Source: Tritrichomonas musculus (lineage: Eukaryota; Parabasalia; Tritrichomonadida; Tritrichomonadidae). Taken from it: a stretch of 64,000 bases of DNA. The stretch is taken from contig JAPFFF010000005.1 of the NCBI GenBank assembly GCA_039105265.1, forward strand, positions 5,131,501 through 5,195,500, read 5' to 3'. Numbering within the stretch: the stretch's first letter is position 1; the number at the start of each line of letters is the position of its first letter. Shown piece by piece: positions 59,773 to 64,000 of the stretch. The translations under genes were made by a program, and so were the position numbers. The notes beneath the pieces were generated by a model that was not told the origin of the DNA, ran no database searches, and worked only from the letters and a program-made list of their open reading frames with translations.

Positions 59773-60999
59773 TATTATAGTTTTTTCCTTTTTTAATTTT
59801 AATCAAATCATCTATACTTTATTTACTTAACCTTTTTACTATTCGCTTTCATTTTGATAATATCAAATGAAAATAATTTTCATATGTTTACAAATTAATA
59901 AAAGACTCAAAAAAAGAAAAGAACTTTATATTTGTTTAAATAAATTTATGAATTTGTTTTTTCAATATTTCTAATAATTAGAAATTATTGTTATATCACA
60001 ATGCATTTATTTGTTAATCTAGTTCACTATCTTTTTGAGGGGGAAAAAAAAGAATAAAACGTAATATTAATGATTATAATAAAATAATTTTTTTTTTCAT
60101 TTATCTTTTTCAAATCATGGGTGGGACACTCTTTTTTTGACCTCAAAAAGTTTCAAAATCTCTTCGAATTTTAGGTTTTATTTGGTGATTTTAATAAATT
60201 TTCTTACCCATTTAATAATCTTTAAATTGGTCATTGAAACCAATCAAAAAACTTAATATTCATCGAGTTTTTTTTGACTTCACATACTAATAGATCTCTC
60301 TTCGTAAGAGATATCCTTCAAAACTACTAATACTATTTGATTTTATACATATGCATTATACATTATAAAACATAAATATTTATAATTACTTTGCCGTTAG
60401 TCCAAAAAAGTTAATATAATAATTATTTTTAAGTTTTTTCGATACATGATCTTTTCTAACTTTTTATTTTGTAATATTCGATTTCTTCTTTTAATGCTCA
60501 ATAAAATGATATATTTTGTTTGAACATAACTTCAAAGATAAAGTTTAGTTTGAAAAATGAATTCAAAAAGTTGAATTAATAAACGGAATGATTCAATTTT
60601 CGGCGGTTAGAAAATTAATTTTAAACGATCAAACTCAATATTTTTGCTTTAAAATATATTATAAGAATAGGGAATATTATTTAAAATGAGGTTCCGCCAT
60701 TTATAAAATCAAAAAATTCAAAATGACCATTTTTTACCCAAATTATTTTTTATGGAAAATAAAATGCGATTATCTAATTCACCTTTGATGATTTTGATTT
60801 TTTAAATAGTAAATTATATATAGCTATTAAAAATCTATCTAAATATAAAATAACTGGAAAAAGTCATGGATGGCTTACACATTTCAAATCAAAAAAAAAA
60901 AAATTGTATGACATTTTATCTGAAAATATTTCAAACTTTTTGTTAAAAAATTTTTCCATTTTTTTTATATTGTGAATTAAAAAGCATATTTAAATTCAA
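59773..60999. other. Gene-free AT-rich region
   Basis: About 1.2 kb before the BspA-like gene. A few less AT-rich words (GGGTGGGACAC near 60120, ATGGATGGCTTACAC near 60865) have no recognisable structure. No frame or inverted termini are supported. Confidence 0.5.
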
Positions 61000-62607
61000 A
61001 TGCAAGTTTCAACAGAAAATGGATTGTCCTACCAATTGAACCAAGAAGACTTTACTGCTTCAGTTACAGTTTCATGGATGGTCAGAGGAGATGTTGTTAT
61101 ACCACGCTCCATTCAGCACGAGTCGCATGAATACATCATCACAAGCATCAATAAAAACGCATTTAAAGAGAATCACAGACTCAGATCGATCAAATTTTCA
61201 AAAGACTCACAACTTCACTCAATTGGATCGAATTCTTTCCACGGCTCTTCAATTCTAACCGTCACAATTCCAAGCAGCGTCAAAACGATTGAAAGCAGCG
61301 CCTTCTACATGTGCCAGAGGCTCAAAACCGTTGAATTCTCGAAGGATTCAGGACTCGAAACCATCGGAGAAGAAGCTTTCTCATCATCATCGCTTTCGAG
61401 CATTTCATTTCCGTCGCAAATCAAGCAAATTGAAAGTCGCGCATTCTACTGGTGCAAGAATTTGAAATCCGTTCTTTTTGGAAGCAATTCTGAATTGAAA
61501 TTCATTGGATCTGAAGCTTTTTCATACACTTCGATTGAGTCTGTTTCAATTCCTTCAAACGTCATTCAAATTGGAACTAACGCTTTCGCTTTTTGTGGGA
61601 AACTGAAAACGATAGAATTTCAAAATGATTCAAAACTTGAGTCAATTCAATCACACGCTTTTTGTGACTCGGCAATCGAATCGATTTCGATTCCATCTTC
61701 TGTTTCAACAATCGAAGAATTTGCGTTTTCAACGTGCAAATTTCTTCAAAATGTTTTTTTCAGTAAAAATTCAGAACTTCGTGTTATTGGCAAGTATGCT
61801 TTCTACGGTTCTTTGCTTAAGTCGGTTTCGATTCCTCGTCACGTCAATCGAATCGAAGAGAGCACTTTTTCGTCCTGTGAAAATCTCAGAAAAATTGATT
61901 TTCATGAAAATTCTGAACTGCAATCAATATCAAAAGAAGCCTTCTTTGCTTCTTCCCTCAAGTCAATAACGTTGCCACCTAATGTGGTAGACCTTGACGA
62001 AGGCTGGTGCAACTGCACGTTCAGATTGACTCAAGTGTTGATTGATGCGAACAACAAAAATTTTTCTTACGTTGACAACGAAAAGAGAATTGTCGCAAAA
62101 AAATTCGAATTGAACGAAAATCTTTTTAGTTCGATTGTGTTTGTGAGTCGTGATGTTGAGTCTGTTCTCATCCCTTCCTACGTCAAGTCTATTTGCTCGC
62201 ATGCATTCAACGGATGCTTCAAACTTCGAAAAGTTGATTTTTTTGAGGACTCTGAACTGCAGAGAATTGAGAAGGATGCTTTTTCACACTCTCCAATTGT
62301 GTCCATCGTGATACCAAGCAAAGTCAAGGCAGTTAAAGAGTATGCTTTCTCATGCTGTGTACATTTAAAAGCAGTTGAATTGCTTGGTGACGGTTTGGCT
62401 ATTGAAAATTTTGCATTTACTGAAAGCGATTTGCTGCTGCTCGCATCACTTCCAAACGCGCATGAAGTGATCATTTCAGGCAACTCTTTCTCTTCTGTAT
62501 CAAATGATTTTTCATTATTCATTTCCCCTTGCGCTGTACTAAATATCATTGCAATTGAATCAGAAGACGAGATAATCTTGACACCAGAAGATGTCTCATT
62601 TTTTTAA
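61000..62607 (+). CDS. BspA-like leucine-rich repeat protein (LRR_5)
   Basis: A 535-residue protein made almost wholly of about fifteen 22-24 residue repeats with the LRR_5 pattern L-x-x-I-x-x-x-AF-x-x-C-x-x-L-x-x-V-x-F, for example IESSAFYMCQRLKTVEFS and IGTNAFAFCGKLKTIEF. There is no signal peptide and no C-terminal transmembrane span, so this copy may be cytosolic or exported by another route. BspA-like proteins are the largest trichomonad surface family and mediate adhesion or antigen variation in those with anchors. The G+C content is higher than its flanks. The short leader and ATG at 61000 are the only start option that keeps the first repeat. Confidence 0.9.
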   Translation: MQVSTENGLSYQLNQEDFTASVTVSWMVRGDVVIPRSIQHESHEYIITSINKNAFKENHRLRSIKFSKDSQLHSIGSNSFHGSSILTVTIPSSVKTIESSAFYMCQRLKTVEFSKDSGLETIGEEAFSSSSLSSISFPSQIKQIESRAFYWCKNLKSVLFGSNSELKFIGSEAFSYTSIESVSIPSNVIQIGTNAFAFCGKLKTIEFQNDSKLESIQSHAFCDSAIESISIPSSVSTIEEFAFSTCKFLQNVFFSKNSELRVIGKYAFYGSLLKSVSIPRHVNRIEESTFSSCENLRKIDFHENSELQSISKEAFFASSLKSITLPPNVVDLDEGWCNCTFRLTQVLIDANNKNFSYVDNEKRIVAKKFELNENLFSSIVFVSRDVESVLIPSYVKSICSHAFNGCFKLRKVDFFEDSELQRIEKDAFSHSPIVSIVIPSKVKAVKEYAFSCCVHLKAVELLGDGLAIENFAFTESDLLLLASLPNAHEVIISGNSFSSVSNDFSLFISPCAVLNIIAIESEDEIILTPEDVSFF

Positions 62608-62981
62608 AAAAACTAAGCTGTTTTTCATTTTTGTATACAATTCAATTTTCAATTTATCATAGAAAATTGATAATTAACGTATTTCCAGAAATGCGCAAAA
62701 AATATACATTTTTCCAGAAATGCGTAAAAAATAAACGTTCGTTTTTTGTAAATGTTTTATTGTTTTTTAATTTTTCAAAATGCCTATTTATTTTCAATTG
62801 TTTTAATTATGATACTTAATAAATACATGCTCATATGAAATACATTAACCATTTATTTCACTGATTGATGTTCTTTATACGGAAAAACAAGAAATTTTTA
62901 TTTTTATTTTTTTTATAATAATTTTGACAAAATTTATTATCGCTCTGACTGATAAGCTTTAAAGTTGTATAATATGATTTT
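62608..62981. other. Gene-free AT-rich region
   Basis: 374 bp. A 14 bp word (CCAGAAATGCGYAAAA) occurs twice about 30 bp apart near 62685-62735. Nothing else is seen. Confidence 0.45.
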
Positions 62982-63250
62982 ATGAGGTTTAACTATTATT
63001 TATTAAAGAGTTGAGTTAGGGTCTTAAATGACGCATTGAAAAAAAAGAAAAACAAATATTACTGTTTGTTCATGAAGGATTATTAAAGTAAATCGTTTTT
63101 AAATCATTCCAACTTTTTAAACAATGTGTAAACAATTGTTTTGCTAATCAACTAGATTAAATTCTTAGAGTGTCAAGAAAAATTATGATGATCATTTATC
63201 CGAATGATCATTTTTTTTCCATGCATTTATTAAATTCAAGCATAATAATT
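62982..63250 (+). repeat. Left arm of a perfect long inverted repeat
   Basis: These 269 bp (starting ATGAGGTTTAACTATTATTT) are the exact complement of 63732-64000, including 8-base A and T runs. The outer end could extend past the window, because the right arm reaches the last base. There is no coding signal in the arm. Confidence 0.9.
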
Positions 63251-63731
63251 TAAATCAGCAACGAGTATTAAATAAATATTTATTAGCTATTTTTAATTGG
63301 AATATCAAGAAAAGCATAAATTCCAAAAAAATGACTAAAAATTCTTTAAAATTAAAAAAAATATAATTATATTTGTTTATTAGGACCTTTATTGGCAATA
63401 AATGTATAATACTCAATGCAATTAAAATATTAATTATGGCGTTTTGTTTAAGTAATGGTTCAATAATGATTTTTACTGATTTTAATAGTTGACTTTTTGA
63501 ATACTATTGAATTTTTTATTTATATAGAAAAAACTTCATTTATGATGCGTTACAATGTTTTTACCTTTCTCAAATTTATTTTTTCGTGATATATTTTAGA
63601 ATATAAAATTTGATATTATATATTTTTCACAATATTACAAAAATTTTAAAATGATCAATAATTGTCGTAGTTATATTTATTTTCAGAAAAAATACAATAT
63701 ATATTTGATTTAATTACGTGATTATTGATCG
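63251..63731. other. 481 bp core between the inverted-repeat arms
   Basis: AT-rich, without a coding frame or known domain. This core and the two arms would make a foldback element, a MITE with very long TIRs, or a local inverted duplication. Confidence 0.5.
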
Positions 63732-64000
63732 AATTATTATGCTTGAATTTAATAAATGCATGGAAAAAAAATGATCATTCGGATAAATGATCATCATAAT
63801 TTTTCTTGACACTCTAAGAATTTAATCTAGTTGATTAGCAAAACAATTGTTTACACATTGTTTAAAAAGTTGGAATGATTTAAAAACGATTTACTTTAAT
63901 AATCCTTCATGAACAAACAGTAATATTTGTTTTTCTTTTTTTTCAATGCGTCATTTAAGACCCTAACTCAACTCTTTAATAAATAATAGTTAAACCTCAT
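63732..64000 (-). repeat. Right arm of a perfect long inverted repeat
   Basis: The exact complement of 62982-63250 and cut by the window end, so its true outer limit is unknown. Identity over 269 bp in non-coding AT-rich DNA implies a recent origin or gene conversion. Confidence 0.9.

Noticed and set aside
1-64000. CRISPR arrays, rRNA operons or bacterial-type operons
   Set aside because: No regularly spaced direct repeats with unique spacers of constant size, no rRNA words and no Shine-Dalgarno pattern. The gene content is eukaryotic.

Overview
The window is AT-rich protist DNA with long uninterrupted coding regions, short intergenic spaces and a trichomonad-like gene content: BspA-type leucine-rich repeats, DUF3447-type ankyrin proteins, a polymorphic beta-helix surface protein, a very large multi-membrane-span PAS/adenylate cyclase, and a Maverick/Polinton-type element. 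Several starts carry a TCAYTW initiator-like hexamer a few tens of bases upstream, as in Trichomonas. A parabasalid such as Tritrichomonas or a close relative fits best. The species is an inference; no rRNA or marker gene is present.

Layout. 1-430 and 9485-9584 are flanks of a reverse-strand gene, possibly of another mobile element, into which a 9.05 kb Maverick-related element (431-9479) has inserted. The element has GC-rich terminal inverted repeats and an AAAAT target duplication. It carries an HNH endonuclease, a Ulp1-like cysteine protease and two large paralogous fibre-like proteins, but no polymerase or integrase. 10.5-17.8 kb holds host genes: an unknown protein, a class 3 lipase, a phosphatidylinositol transfer protein, TRAPPC5/Trs31 and a GT-C-like membrane protein. 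17.8-19.4 kb is gene-free and contains a hAT-like MITE relic and a hairpin. 19.4-23.8 kb is an ankyrin gene whose repeats are separated by AT-rich spacers. 24.7-44.2 kb is dense with housekeeping and signalling genes: cyclic-nucleotide phosphodiesterase, a small coiled-coil protein, Dcc1, the cyclase, exosome Rrp40, a TMEM62-like phosphoesterase and an exportin-like protein. 44.6-47.6 kb is a decayed beta-helix surface-protein gene. 47.9-59.8 kb holds a Sel1-like secreted protein, a coiled-coil protein, the ADAT2 deaminase, a second ankyrin gene, a large type I membrane protein that may be a CatSper auxiliary subunit, and the KEOPS subunit Pcc1. 61.0-62.6 kb is a BspA-like LRR protein. From 62982 to the window end lies a 269 bp perfect inverted repeat around a 481 bp core.

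The most unusual signal is in the two ankyrin genes. Single ankyrin repeats, almost all exactly 96 bp, are kept intact and in register while AT-rich spacers of 19 to about 360 bp, often not multiples of three and full of stops, sit at the same inter-repeat turn each time. The spacer ends do not follow GT-AG. They look like RTTTTN at the 5' side and TTTWAT at the 3' side. Either these are non-canonical removable sequences (intron-like or IES-like), or the 3' parts of the genes are decaying in a very regular way. RNA data would settle it.

The cyclase and phosphodiesterase, 2.7 kb apart and separated by two small genes, could make and destroy the same messenger. Their proximity alone does not prove a functional link.
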